A stretch of 64,000 nucleotides of DNA from Plantactinospora mayteni (GCF_016862935.1 NZ_BONX01000009.1:62001-126000), one strand, 5' to 3'; positions 28,701 through 37,476 are shown, numbered from the stretch's first letter. Numbers and translations are program-made. The notes: generated by a model from the letters alone, not told the origin.

Positions 28701-29836
28701 GCGTCGACCGGATCCTGCCCACCGACGAGGCGTACGAACTGCTCGACCTCGTCACCGAACTCGCCGACCGGGAACTCGCGCCCCGGGTGGCCGACTTCGA
28801 GCAGCGTGGCGTGTTCCCCCGCGAGGTGCTGCGTACCCTCGGCCGGGCCGGACTGCTCGGCCTGCCCTACCCGGAGGAGTACGGCGGCGCGGCGCAGCCG
28901 TACGAGGTCTACCTCCAGGTGCTGGAGATCCTGGCCAGCCGCTGGCTGGCGGTGGCCGAGGCGGTCAGCGTGCACACCCTGTCCTGCTACCCGGTGGCCA
29001 GCTACGGCAGCGAACAGGTACGCAAACTGCTGCCGGACATGATCGGCGGCGAGTTGCTGGGGGCGTACTGCCTCTCGGAGCCGCAGGGCGGCTCGGACGC
29101 GGCGGCGTTGACCACCCGGGCGAGGCGGGACGGCGACGACTATCTCGTCTCCGGCACCAAGGCGTGGATCACGCACGCCGGCAGCGCCGACTTCTACAAC
29201 ATCTTCTGCCGGACCGGCGGCCCCGGCGCCCAGGGCATCTCCTGCCTGCTCGCCGACGCCGGCACCGCCGGGATCGTCCCGCAGACCCCGGAGCGCACCA
29301 TGGGGCTGCGCTCGTCGCCGATCGCGCAGATCGCCTTCGACGACGCCCGGGTCCCGGTCGACCGGCTGGTCGGTGCCGAGGGGGAGGGGTTCCGGATCGC
29401 GCTGTCGGCGCTGGACAGCGGCCGGCTCGGCATCGCCGCCTGCGCCGTCGGGCTGGCCCAGGCGGCCCTGGACTACGCCGTCGACTACGCCCGGCAGCGG
29501 GAGCAGTTCGGCCAGCCGATCATCGACTTCCAGGGGCTGGGCTTCCTCCTGGCCGACCTGGCGACCCAGGTGTCGGCGGCCCGGGCGCTGACCCTGGCCG
29601 CGGCCCGGCTGCGGGACGCGGGACGGCCGTACTCGATCGAGGCGGCCAAGGCGAAGCTCTTCGCCACCGACGCCGCGATGCGGGTGACCACCGACGCCGT
29701 GCAGGTGCTCGGCGGCGCCGGCTACGTGGCGGACCACCCGGTCGAGCGGTACATGCGGGAGGCGAAGGTGTTGCAGATCGTCGAGGGAACCAATCAGATC
29801 CAACGCCTGGTGATAGCCCGCTCGCTGGCCCGCTGA
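28697..29836 (+). CDS. Acyl-CoA dehydrogenase
   Basis: FAD enzyme that forms the alpha-beta double bond of acyl-CoA. It has 379 residues with the three-domain fold. Signatures: AYCLSEPQGGSDAAAL (flavin-binding), REQFGQPIIDFQGLGFLLAD, and IVEGTNQIQRLVIAR, where E363 is in the position of the catalytic base. The GTG start overlaps the peptidase stop (GTGA), so the two are translationally coupled. The chain-length preference is not readable. Confidence 0.93.
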   Translation: MSVDRILPTDEAYELLDLVTELADRELAPRVADFEQRGVFPREVLRTLGRAGLLGLPYPEEYGGAAQPYEVYLQVLEILASRWLAVAEAVSVHTLSCYPVASYGSEQVRKLLPDMIGGELLGAYCLSEPQGGSDAAALTTRARRDGDDYLVSGTKAWITHAGSADFYNIFCRTGGPGAQGISCLLADAGTAGIVPQTPERTMGLRSSPIAQIAFDDARVPVDRLVGAEGEGFRIALSALDSGRLGIAACAVGLAQAALDYAVDYARQREQFGQPIIDFQGLGFLLADLATQVSAARALTLAAARLRDAGRPYSIEAAKAKLFATDAAMRVTTDAVQVLGGAGYVADHPVERYMREAKVLQIVEGTNQIQRLVIARSLAR

Positions 29837-29905
29837 CCACGCCGTCCCGGCCTGTCGACCCGAGCCTTCCCGACCCGCTGACCACGCCGTCCCGGCCTGT
29901 CGACC
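29829..29905. repeat. 32-bp direct repeat, period 45
   Basis: 29829-29860 and 29874-29905 are identical. The first copy includes the acyl-CoA dehydrogenase stop codon. Only two copies are present, so this is a local duplication and not an array. Confidence 0.85.
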
Positions 29906-30019
29906 GGGCCGGCGATCGACACCGTGGGGCCGCCGCCGGCTATCGACCTGAAAACGTGCGGCGGCGACGCGGCCGGTTCGGCGTCGTCCGGAGCACCGTT
30001 TGCCGGTAGGTTGCACGCC

Positions 30020-30538
30020 GTGGAGGAGACCGATCGGGCCATCCTGGCGGCTCTGGCCGCCGACGGCCGACTGTCGTACACGGATCTGGCCGAACGGGTG
30101 GGGCTCTCGGTGTCCGCCGTGCACCAGCGGGTCCGCCGGCTGGAGCAGCGCGGCGTGATCAAGGGGTACGCGGCGCGGATCGCGTTCGAGGCGATCGACC
30201 TGCCGTTGAGCGCGTTCGTGGCGATCCGGCCGTTGGATCCCTCGCAGCCGGACGACGCACCGGACCGACTGGCCCACCTGCCGGAGATCGACTCGTGCTA
30301 CTCGGTGGCGGGGGAGGACTTCTACCTGCTGCTGGTCCGGGTGGCCAGCCCGGTGGACCTGGAGCGGGTACTCCAGGAGATCCGTACCGCCGCCAACGTC
30401 ACCACCAGGACCACGGTGGTGCTCTCCATCCCGTACGAGAGCCGCCCGCCGAAGCTGCCCCCGGCGTCGAAGGTCAGTTCGGATCCGGCGACGGCCCGGC
30501 TGCGGGCGCTCCCGCCCGGCCCGGCGAGTTCCACCTAA
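30020..30538 (+). CDS. Lrp/AsnC-family transcriptional regulator
   Basis: 172 residues: HTH (about 5-50, AILAALAADGRLSYTDLAERVGLSVS) and a RAM ligand-binding domain (about 65-140, SCYSVAGEDFYLLLVRV). TAGGTT at 30007-30012 lies 7 bases before the GTG, suggesting a leaderless transcript. Its last 65 bases overlap the 3' end of the histidine phosphatase gene on the other strand. Its targets are unknown; the upstream acyl-CoA dehydrogenase pair is one candidate. Confidence 0.9.
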   Translation: MEETDRAILAALAADGRLSYTDLAERVGLSVSAVHQRVRRLEQRGVIKGYAARIAFEAIDLPLSAFVAIRPLDPSQPDDAPDRLAHLPEIDSCYSVAGEDFYLLLVRVASPVDLERVLQEIRTAANVTTRTTVVLSIPYESRPPKLPPASKVSSDPATARLRALPPGPASST

Positions 30539-31085
30539 GGATGACTGGGCGGCCGTGCTCGTAGCCGAGCGCGGAGACGGCGGCGGTGTCCAGCCGCAGC
30601 CGGCCGCCGCCGCTGGCCGGCAGCCCGATCCAGCGCGCCCCGGCCACCCGCAGGCTGTGCCCGTGCGCCACCAGGGCCACGTCACCTGTGTCGAGCAGCG
30701 CGGTCGCCCGGGCCAGTACCCGGTCCAGCCGGGCACCGACCTGCTCCGGGGACTCGCCGCCGGGGCAGCCGTCGCTCCAGAGCACCCAGTCGGGGCGTTC
30801 CCGCCGGATCTCGTCGGTGGTCAGCCCCTCGTATTCCCCGTAGTTCCACTCGCCGAGGTCCTCGTCCACCTCCGTCACGGGTAGTCCGGCGAGTTCCGCG
30901 GTGCGCAGTGCCCGCCGCCGAGGGCTCGAGAGCACGGCGGCGAACGTCCGGCCGGCGAGTTCCGCGGCCACCTCGCGGGCCTGCCGCTCGCCGTCCGGGG
31001 TCAGCTCCAGATCGGTGTACGAGGTGTGCCGGTGACTGGCACTCCAGGTGGTCTCGCCGTGGCGGATAAGGACGATCTCGGCCAT
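30474..31085 (-). CDS. Histidine phosphatase family protein
   Basis: Phosphoglycerate-mutase-like phosphatase of 203 residues. The phospho-histidine motif IVLIRHGETTWSASHRHTS opens the protein, VLSSPRRRALRTAEL follows, and the second histidine is in VALVAHGHSLRV. It begins 8 bases after the HEAT-like gene and so belongs to the three-gene leftward unit 33000-30474. The C-terminal 15 residues (GRAGAPAAGPSPDPN) extend past the fold and run antisense into the Lrp gene. The substrate is unknown. Confidence 0.9.
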   Translation of the reverse strand: MAEIVLIRHGETTWSASHRHTSYTDLELTPDGERQAREVAAELAGRTFAAVLSSPRRRALRTAELAGLPVTEVDEDLGEWNYGEYEGLTTDEIRRERPDWVLWSDGCPGGESPEQVGARLDRVLARATALLDTGDVALVAHGHSLRVAGARWIGLPASGGGRLRLDTAAVSALGYEHGRPVILRWNSPGRAGAPAAGPSPDPN

Positions 31086-31093
31086 CTCTCCAG

Positions 31094-31762
31094 TCAACCA
31101 GCTTCGCCGTCTGCCTTGGCGCGGATGCGGTGGGTGCCTTTCTCCAGGTACCAGTCGATCGTCTCGGTGTGGTCGGGCAGCCGGTCGCGGTATTCCCGCA
31201 GGATCGCCTGGGCACCCGGGTAGAAGGTGCGGCAGAGGCCGTCGAGCGCGGCACGCCGTACGCCCGGTACGGGATCCTCCAGCCCGCGACGGAACGCGGC
31301 GAGGTATCGCTCGTCGTCGGCGATCAACCGCAGGTCCGGATCGTCCGGATCGAGTGGCGCCTGCGGTGCGGCCTGCATCGCCGCCACGATCTGGAAGTAT
31401 TGCAGCGCCCGTAGGGCACGCATCCGCACCAGCGGGTCTGCCGCCGACTGTGCCTGCGTGAACAGGTCGTCCGCGCTCCACAGTGGAAGGGACCCGGCGA
31501 TCCGGTCCCGGATCAGGTCGGGTGCGGTGACGGCCCGGTAGCCCGCGATGTGGTCGTCGATCAGCTCCATCTCGTCGACACCCGCACCGGTCTCGGTGCC
31601 GCCGGTGACCCGCCACCGTCGGATCGCCACCCTGTCGTAGCCGCGAGGCTGGTCGGCGACGAGTTCCCAGCCCTGCCCCACCGCCAGGTCCGACACCGCC
31701 GACGCGGGAGTGCCCGGGCGCAACACATAGCAGTGCGAGTCGCTGAGTTCGCTGGTCGTCAC
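31094..31762 (-). CDS. Hypothetical protein with HEAT-like helices
   Basis: 222 residues. The N-terminal 55 form a small domain (CYVLRPGTPASAVSDLAVGQ). The rest is helical, and LVRMRALRALQYFQIVAAM and VPGVRRAALDGLCRTFYPG resemble paired HEAT-type repeats, a protein-protein interaction scaffold. The ATG overlaps the stop of the upstream 413-aa gene (ATGA), so they are translationally coupled. No enzyme motif is visible. Confidence 0.7.
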   Translation of the reverse strand: MTTSELSDSHCYVLRPGTPASAVSDLAVGQGWELVADQPRGYDRVAIRRWRVTGGTETGAGVDEMELIDDHIAGYRAVTAPDLIRDRIAGSLPLWSADDLFTQAQSAADPLVRMRALRALQYFQIVAAMQAAPQAPLDPDDPDLRLIADDERYLAAFRRGLEDPVPGVRRAALDGLCRTFYPGAQAILREYRDRLPDHTETIDWYLEKGTHRIRAKADGEAG

Positions 31763-33000
31763 TCGTCGTCCTCGTCTTCGTCGTCATAGTCGTAGTCGGC
31801 GCCGCCCTCGAAGATGTCGGGGTGGCGGCTGTTGATGCCACGGTTGAGCACCCGGTGCAGCTGTTCGGAGAGCTGCTCCTCCGGCTCGGTGTGGGCCAGC
31901 TCCTCCAGCACGTACGCGTAGTTGTACGACAGCAGGAAGTTCATGGCCTGCGCCCGGTACGACGGGTTGTCGTGGTCGAAGTGGGGCCGCAGCCGGGCGA
32001 ACGCGTCGAGGTCGCCGTATGCCAGCGCGGTGGCGATGTGCAACTGGCCGAGCATCTTGCCGGGGTCGGTCTCTTCCGCGAGTTCGCGCTCCAGCATGTC
32101 GATCGTCTGGAAGTCGAAGCCCAGCAGCGCGCCGATCACGTCGACCGGCAGGTCCGTGGGGAAGTACGAACCGAAGGTGGCGTTGAGCTTCTCCACCACC
32201 TCGGGGTAGGTGTTGGACCGGTAGCGCACCTCACCGACCAGCAGTTCGCCGTCGTGTGCCTCGATGGTCAGGTACGAGCCGCTGTGCGCGGTGCGCCACG
32301 TCTTCGACGGCACGGCGTCAGCCTGCTTCATGGCCTCGCGGCCGAGGCCGATCATCTCGATCGGTCGATGCCACTCTTCCGGGTACGGGTCGTCGAAGAA
32401 GGCACTGCCCCACGAGTTGACCTCGGTGTAGAGGTTCATCGTGTAGTAGCGGTCGAGGGTCAGCCCGTCGATGCCCTCGACCTGGCCGGTGTACGGGCTC
32501 GGCACGCCGAGCCGTCCGAGGTAGCCGAGGAAGCCGCGCGCGACCTTCGGCAGCGTCACCCGGGTCGGTCGCGGCACCGGGAAGAACCCGCGCAGCACCT
32601 GCGCCATCTGCTCCGCGGTGGTGCCGGCGGGCACGTGCAGGAACGGCGGGTACTCCGGACTCGGCGCGAAGAGCAGGTGCTGCGGGTCGCGGCTGTCGAC
32701 GTACCACGTGGCGTCGCTCTCGGTACCCATCCCGCGCCGGGTGTATTCCGGCCCGGCCGCGACGGGCACCAGATGCGGCCGGTTCAGCCGGATGTGCTGC
32801 CTGGTGGCCTGGGTGTGCAGGCCCCAGTCGGACGGCCGCTCGTCGGCGTCCTCGGTCTCCTCGGCGATCGTGTCGTCGTCGTGCCACGACACGCCGAGGT
32901 CCTGGGTCGCAGCGTCGCGACGCAGTGTGCGCAGCCACTCGGGTGGATCCGCCACCAGCCGGGTGGCGGCCTTGCGGCCGAGGGTCTGGGCGCGGTTCAC
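31759..33000 (-). CDS. Hypothetical protein with a very acidic C-terminal tail
   Basis: 413 residues, family not recognised. The middle is aromatic-rich (FFDDPYPEEWHRPIEMIGLG and YLTIEAHDGELLVGEVRYRS), followed by a helical section (about 300-395), and it ends in a tail of Asp, Glu and Tyr (DYDYDDEDEDDE). It has no membrane segment or signal. I chose GTG 33000, which follows GGTGGG. It is the first gene of a leftward unit with the HEAT-like protein and phosphatase, and it diverges from the 768-aa gene across 141 bases. Confidence 0.65.
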   Translation of the reverse strand: MNRAQTLGRKAATRLVADPPEWLRTLRRDAATQDLGVSWHDDDTIAEETEDADERPSDWGLHTQATRQHIRLNRPHLVPVAAGPEYTRRGMGTESDATWYVDSRDPQHLLFAPSPEYPPFLHVPAGTTAEQMAQVLRGFFPVPRPTRVTLPKVARGFLGYLGRLGVPSPYTGQVEGIDGLTLDRYYTMNLYTEVNSWGSAFFDDPYPEEWHRPIEMIGLGREAMKQADAVPSKTWRTAHSGSYLTIEAHDGELLVGEVRYRSNTYPEVVEKLNATFGSYFPTDLPVDVIGALLGFDFQTIDMLERELAEETDPGKMLGQLHIATALAYGDLDAFARLRPHFDHDNPSYRAQAMNFLLSYNYAYVLEELAHTEPEEQLSEQLHRVLNRGINSRHPDIFEGGADYDYDDEDEDDE

Positions 33001-33097
33001 CGGTCGCCCACCACGAGTCGCTCTGCTCTCATCGTCGTTTGCCTTCCCCAGATATCGTGCGGCAGCGCTTCCAGCCGGACAGCAGGGAAGTAGTGTA

Positions 33098-33145
33098 ATG
33101 AGCCCGATCAAATCCGACGTAACCACAGTGGAGGCCCAGCGATGA
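33098..33145 (+). CDS. 15-codon frame overlapping the next start (ATGA)
   Basis: ATG 33098 opens MSPIKSDVTTVEAQR and its TGA overlaps the ATG at 33142. It contains the ribosome binding site of that gene. It could be a translated leader, but TAGTGT at 33091-33096 may be the -10 element, in which case this ATG would lie outside the transcript. Confidence 0.2.
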   Translation: MSPIKSDVTTVEAQR

Positions 33146-35448
33146 CGAGTGACGCGACGCGGTGGACGGCGCTCAGCCCGGCGGGCATTTCCGGGTATCG
33201 CCACACCCGCGCGCTCGTCCATGATCCTGGCCTGCCAGGGGTCGTGCTCTTCACCCAGGGCGCCGGCGTGCACCAACGCGACCTGTGGCGGTGGTCCGGC
33301 GACCGGTTCACGCACCTCGCGGGCGGGATCTTCCCGGAACACCAGTACGGCAACGGTCTGCACGCCATCTTCGCGTGCCACGACCCGGTGGTCGCCGACA
33401 CGCTGCTGTTCGGACTGACGGGGAGCCGCGCCGAGCCGGAAACCCGGGCGGCGCTCACCGGCGTGGTGCTGACCTCGCTGCGCCATCCCGACCGGGACCG
33501 GACGCTGGCGTATCCGCCGCAGCTTGCCGACGACCGGCGGGTGTTCGCCGCGTTCCGGATCGGCGAGCGGTTGCTGTTGCTCGCCCACGACGGCACCGTG
33601 CTCGGAGTGCCGCAGGACGGCGACACCCTGGACCTGGTGGCCGGCCCGATTCCCGACCTGGACGAGGAGAAGTACGAGCTGCGCACCGCCGCCGCCGATC
33701 CGGACCGGGGCATCATCGTCGCCAGCAGCGACGACTACGACGGTCGGATGTTCGTGTGGAGCCAGGACGCGGGCTGGGTCGAGGGTCCCGCAACCGGCGA
33801 AGAGGGGAACAGCGTCGTCTGGAACCCGGTTGACCGCCGGGTGGACGTGTTGTGCGGCAAGGCGCCGCAGACGGTACGTCCGTTCGACCAACCGGACGCC
33901 GACGGGCCGCGACTGCCGTTCTTCACCAGGGCCGCGCCGATCGCACGCGACGGGACCGACGGTTCGTGGCTCCTGCTGGACCGGGACAACGACGCCTACG
34001 TCGCGCGGGACAGCACAGTGGACGGCCCCGGGTTCGTCGCGGCACCCGTACCGCCGTGGAAGCTCCCGTTCGACGCCACCGACGACCGCTGGTGCCTGAC
34101 CGCGACCTCCGATGGTCCACTGTGGGCGGCGAGGCTGGACGACCGTGCGCTGGCTCGTCTCGACGGCGACCGGTGGTCGTCGATGTCGCACGACGTCGAC
34201 GACGTGGAGTTGGCCGCGGCGACCCCCCGCGGTCTGGTCGTCCTCGACGACGAGGGCGCGGTCCACCGGGTCGACAGCGCCGGGCGGGCGGTGCGGCTCA
34301 GCCGGCCCGAGGAGGACGTCGCCGGTCGGAGCTACGAGTACAACAACGACCGGCTCTGCTGGGACGAGGCCGGCGACCGGCTCGTGCTGTGGTGCGGCGA
34401 GGACCTGGAAACCTGGGTACAGCAGCGGGGCCGGTGGCACGAGCTGGAAACCGACGACACCCCGCCCGAGGGGGAGGCGCTGCTGTGCGCGAACCCCGGC
34501 GGCCTGTACTGCTTCGTCGCGGACGAGCTGTGGCTGCTGCGCGGTGACGAGTGGTCGCAGGTCGGCGAGGATGCCGACTGGCAGCCCCAGGCGCTGTTCT
34601 GGTCGGTACGGCGCGGCGGCCTGTGGTCGGTGTCGGCCGACGGCATCGCGGTGTGGCGCGACGGGCGGTTCCAACCGGTGGCGGAACTACCTCCCGGATG
34701 TGCGCTGTCGAAGCGCGAGCCCGGCAAGATCGTCCTGTTCGACACCGGCTGCCGAGTGGGGTACGACCCGGTGAGCGACCAACTGTTCGCGCACGGGGGC
34801 GGTGGTGGTTGGCGGCTCTCCCTCGCCGACCTGGTCCCGAGCGAGGTCCCGGAGCTGCCGGGTCTGGGCACCGACGAGCAGTCGCTGCCGCCAAGGCCGG
34901 CCGACACCGCGCGGGAGCCCAGCTACTACATCGTGGAGTGCTCCGGTTCGTCGGCCTGGCGCGACCTCGCGATGGCGTACTCCTACCCGGACCTCGACCA
35001 GGTGCGCACAGTGGTGGAGGCCAACGGTTGTGCCGCCCGGGGTGCGGCCTTCGACGATCTCGGGTTGGCGCTGGAGCTGGTCACCACGACCTTCACCTGG
35101 CGACTGTGGACGGTGCAGCACGGCGTGCTGAGCGACGGTCTCGACCTGTTGCCGCATTTCGAGGTCCACTTCGCCGACGGCAGCTCGCTGCGCGCGGCAC
35201 CCGGAAACCACGAGGCCATCTGGGATCGCGAGGGCGACGCCGTCGCGGTCACCGTCGACTGGGGGAGCGTCGTCGCGGCGGTCCCAGAGCTGCGCGAGCC
35301 GCGGATCCGCCCGGGTGACGTGAGCGAACTCCGGATCGACGGCCATCCGGCCCCGGAGGCGGCGAGCTTCCTCGTCGACGGGACCGTCCTACGGTACGGC
35401 GAGATGGACGATCGCGACGCTGTCGACGAGGACGATCCCGAGGACTGA
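33142..35448 (+). CDS. Large hypothetical protein, probably beta-propeller
   Basis: 768 residues, family not recognised. It alternates short beta-type stretches with W/D/G-rich turns (LWRWSGDRFTHLAGG, RLDGDRWSSMSHDVDDVE, LLRGDEWSQVGEDADW), as expected for propeller blades. The final 200 residues form a separate domain beginning SYYIVECSGSSAWRDLAMAY, and the tail is acidic (VDEDDPED). It has no signal peptide or membrane segment. GGAGG precedes ATG 33142. It is divergent from the acidic-tailed 413-aa gene, and the shared acidic tails suggest a functional link. Confidence 0.7.
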   Translation: MTSDATRWTALSPAGISGYRHTRALVHDPGLPGVVLFTQGAGVHQRDLWRWSGDRFTHLAGGIFPEHQYGNGLHAIFACHDPVVADTLLFGLTGSRAEPETRAALTGVVLTSLRHPDRDRTLAYPPQLADDRRVFAAFRIGERLLLLAHDGTVLGVPQDGDTLDLVAGPIPDLDEEKYELRTAAADPDRGIIVASSDDYDGRMFVWSQDAGWVEGPATGEEGNSVVWNPVDRRVDVLCGKAPQTVRPFDQPDADGPRLPFFTRAAPIARDGTDGSWLLLDRDNDAYVARDSTVDGPGFVAAPVPPWKLPFDATDDRWCLTATSDGPLWAARLDDRALARLDGDRWSSMSHDVDDVELAAATPRGLVVLDDEGAVHRVDSAGRAVRLSRPEEDVAGRSYEYNNDRLCWDEAGDRLVLWCGEDLETWVQQRGRWHELETDDTPPEGEALLCANPGGLYCFVADELWLLRGDEWSQVGEDADWQPQALFWSVRRGGLWSVSADGIAVWRDGRFQPVAELPPGCALSKREPGKIVLFDTGCRVGYDPVSDQLFAHGGGGGWRLSLADLVPSEVPELPGLGTDEQSLPPRPADTAREPSYYIVECSGSSAWRDLAMAYSYPDLDQVRTVVEANGCAARGAAFDDLGLALELVTTTFTWRLWTVQHGVLSDGLDLLPHFEVHFADGSSLRAAPGNHEAIWDREGDAVAVTVDWGSVVAAVPELREPRIRPGDVSELRIDGHPAPEAASFLVDGTVLRYGEMDDRDAVDEDDPED

Positions 35449-35678
35449 GGTGGCCGACTGGCCGTGACTCGGTGCGTCGCGGTCGACGTCGAGACGGATC
35501 ATCCTCGACCTTGGTCCAGCTCGTCGAGTCCCCCGGCCAGATGCCGCGAACTAGCGTCCTAGGATGGCCTACGCGATGTGCCTCGGCGCACAAGGCCGAA
35601 CAGCGCCCCACGCATCGACTACCGCCCGAAGCCCTGTCCGGTCTGGGGCCGGATGGTCAGAACGAGATGATTAGGCAG
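35449..35678. other. Gene-free stretch before the CsbD gene
   Basis: About 230 bases with no convincing frame. There is nothing recognisable before the promoter element at 35679. Confidence 0.5.
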
Positions 35679-35703
35679 GTTTCATCCTGGGCACGTCGGG
35701 CAA
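35679..35703 (+). promoter_or_regulatory. SigB-like promoter for the CsbD gene
   Basis: GTTT (35679-35682) and GGGCAA (35698-35703) are 15 bases apart, close to the general-stress SigB pattern GTTT-N14/16-GGGTAT. It would start a leader of about 47 bases carrying GGTGAGGAG before ATG 35757. Confidence 0.5.
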
Positions 35704-35756
35704 GTTACCTGCGGGCCAGCCGCCGCGAGCGGAGCCATCGAGGTGAGGAGTGCGAC

Positions 35757-35951
35757 ATGAGTGCCATGGACAAGATGCGCAACAAGGCGGAGGAGTTGAA
35801 GGGCGCCGCCAAGGAACGGATGGGCGAGCGGACCAACAACGAGCAGATGCGCGGCGAGGGCGCCTCCGAGCAGATGCAGGCCAAGGCGAAGCAGGCCGGC
35901 ACCAACGTGAAGGATGCCGGCCGCAACGCGAAGGAGTCGTTCGACCGGTGA
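35757..35951 (+). CDS. CsbD-family stress protein
   Basis: 64 residues, highly charged and probably flexible: MSAMDKMRNKAEELKGAAKE, then REQ/EGASEQMQAKAKQAGTNVKDA-type repeats. CsbD proteins are strongly induced in general stress but have no known activity. The strong ribosome binding site GGTGAGGAG and the SigB-like promoter fit that pattern. It ends 13 bases before the 3' end of kamA on the opposite strand. Confidence 0.88.
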   Translation: MSAMDKMRNKAEELKGAAKERMGERTNNEQMRGEGASEQMQAKAKQAGTNVKDAGRNAKESFDR

Positions 35952-35964
35952 CGGTCGTACGTCC

Positions 35965-37377
35965 TCAGTGAGTGGTCTGAGTGCCGTGCCGGGCCCACCA
36001 GGTCCGGCCGGCCTCGGGCAGGGTGTCGATCGGGTCGTAGTAGGCGTACCGCCGGTCCAGGGCGGTGAGGTCGTCCGACTCGATCGACGTACGGTAGTTC
36101 TTGGTCCAGTACGAGATGCCGCGTTCGCGGTCGTAGTCGGTGACCATGTGCACCCAGCGCTTGCCGACGAACGGCACGTCGCAGACGATTCGCGGGGTGG
36201 CGTACCCGGGCAGGTAGCCCATCATGTCGTGCTGGAGCCGCTGGGCGTGCCAGACCGGTACCCGCCAGTGTTCGGCGTTCGGGATCATGTCGCACATGTA
36301 GAAGTAGTACGGCAGGATTCCCGCTTCCCCCTGGAGTGCGAAGCAGAGGTCGAGCAGGTCGGCGGTGCTGGCGTTGACGTCGCGCATCAGCACCCCCTGG
36401 TTGCGTACGTCGCGGACGCCGACCTCCAGCGCGGTCTGGGCGGCCCGGGCGACCAGCGGGGTGAGCGACTGGACGTGGTTGACGTGGGTGTGGATGGCGA
36501 GGTTGACGCCGCGTCGGGCGGCGGTCCGGGCGACCCGTTCGAGTCCCTCCACCACCTCCGGCTGGAGCCAGTGCTGGGGGAGTCCGGCGAGTGCCTTGGT
36601 GGCGAGCCGGATGTCCCGGATCGTCTCGATCTCCAGTAGCCGCATCAGGTACGACTCGAGGTGCCGCCACGGCACGTTGGCGACGTCGCCGCCGGAGACG
36701 ACCACGTCGCGTACCCCGGGGTGGGCACGCAGGTAGCCGATGTGCGCGTCGTACCGGTCGACGGGCTTGAGGCTGAGCCGCAGCTTGTCGACGGTCGGGG
36801 TGGAGTTGCCGACGAGGTCCATCCGGGTGCAGTGCCCGCAGTACTGGGGGCAGGTGGAGAGCAGTTCGGCGAGGACCTTGGTGGGGTAGCGGTGGGTGAG
36901 GCCCTCGGCGACCCACATGTCGTGTTCGTGCAGCGAGTCGCGGGTGGCGTACGGGTGGGAGGGCCAGTCGGTGCGCCGGTCGGTGGCGAGCGGCAGCATG
37001 TAGCGGCGGATCGGGTCGGCCCGGAAGGCGTCGGTGCTGATCGGCCCGTCCGGCACCATCGTGTTGAGCATCTGCGGCGGGACCAGCATCGACATGGTGG
37101 CCTGGGTGGCCTGGTCGGTGCTGAGGTCGGCGTAGCAGTCGTCGTCGACGGTGTCGCCGAGTACGGCGCGGAGCTGCTTGACGTTCTTGACGCAGTTGGC
37201 GCGCTGCCACTGGGCGGATTCCCACTGTTCGCGGGTCACCTGGCGCCAGCCGGGGAAGCGGGTCCAGTCGGGTTCGACCAGGGCGCGGCGGCGGTATTCG
37301 TAGGGCTGGCCGGGGTGCGCCGGGTCGGTGGGGGTACGGGGGGCGAGCACGGCGGTTGCCGGTTCGACCTGGGTCAC
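35965..37377 (-). CDS. kamA: Lysine 2,3-aminomutase (radical SAM)
   Basis: Interconverts L-lysine and L-beta-lysine using a 4Fe-4S cluster, SAM and PLP. It has 470 residues. The cluster motif is C176-PQY-C180-GH-C183, and VVSGGDVANVPW and NLAIHTHVNH are family positions. The sequence is long and of the actinobacterial KamA type, and a GGAGGAGG ribosome binding site precedes the GTG start. It diverges from kdd and the rest of the lysine cluster. It could alternatively act on a related amino acid, but the genes beside it make lysine the best reading. Confidence 0.9.
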   Translation of the reverse strand: MTQVEPATAVLAPRTPTDPAHPGQPYEYRRRALVEPDWTRFPGWRQVTREQWESAQWQRANCVKNVKQLRAVLGDTVDDDCYADLSTDQATQATMSMLVPPQMLNTMVPDGPISTDAFRADPIRRYMLPLATDRRTDWPSHPYATRDSLHEHDMWVAEGLTHRYPTKVLAELLSTCPQYCGHCTRMDLVGNSTPTVDKLRLSLKPVDRYDAHIGYLRAHPGVRDVVVSGGDVANVPWRHLESYLMRLLEIETIRDIRLATKALAGLPQHWLQPEVVEGLERVARTAARRGVNLAIHTHVNHVQSLTPLVARAAQTALEVGVRDVRNQGVLMRDVNASTADLLDLCFALQGEAGILPYYFYMCDMIPNAEHWRVPVWHAQRLQHDMMGYLPGYATPRIVCDVPFVGKRWVHMVTDYDRERGISYWTKNYRTSIESDDLTALDRRYAYYDPIDTLPEAGRTWWARHGTQTTH

Positions 37378-37449
37378 GGCGCCTCCTCCAGTTTTCGGGT
37401 GGCCGGTGGGCCTCGACGGGTTCGGTGGGACTTGACCTCGAACGCTACT

Positions 37450-37476
37450 GGAAGATTTCCCGCCTAGGAAATATCC
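37450..37476. promoter_or_regulatory. A/T-rich operator-like repeats between kamA and kdd
   Basis: GGAAGATTTCC (37450-37460) and GGAAATATCC (37467-37476) are two imperfect dyads offset by 17 bases, each followed by a CGCC or TGCC. They stand out in a GC-rich gap and lie where both divergent promoters must be. Confidence 0.4.

Noticed and set aside
29829-29905. Possible CRISPR array
   Set aside because: Only two repeat copies with a 13-base spacer, and no cas genes nearby.
33001-34674. N-terminal extension of the 413-aa acidic-tailed protein
   Set aside because: The frame stays open far upstream, but that part is antisense to the propeller-like gene. GTG 33000 has a ribosome binding site.
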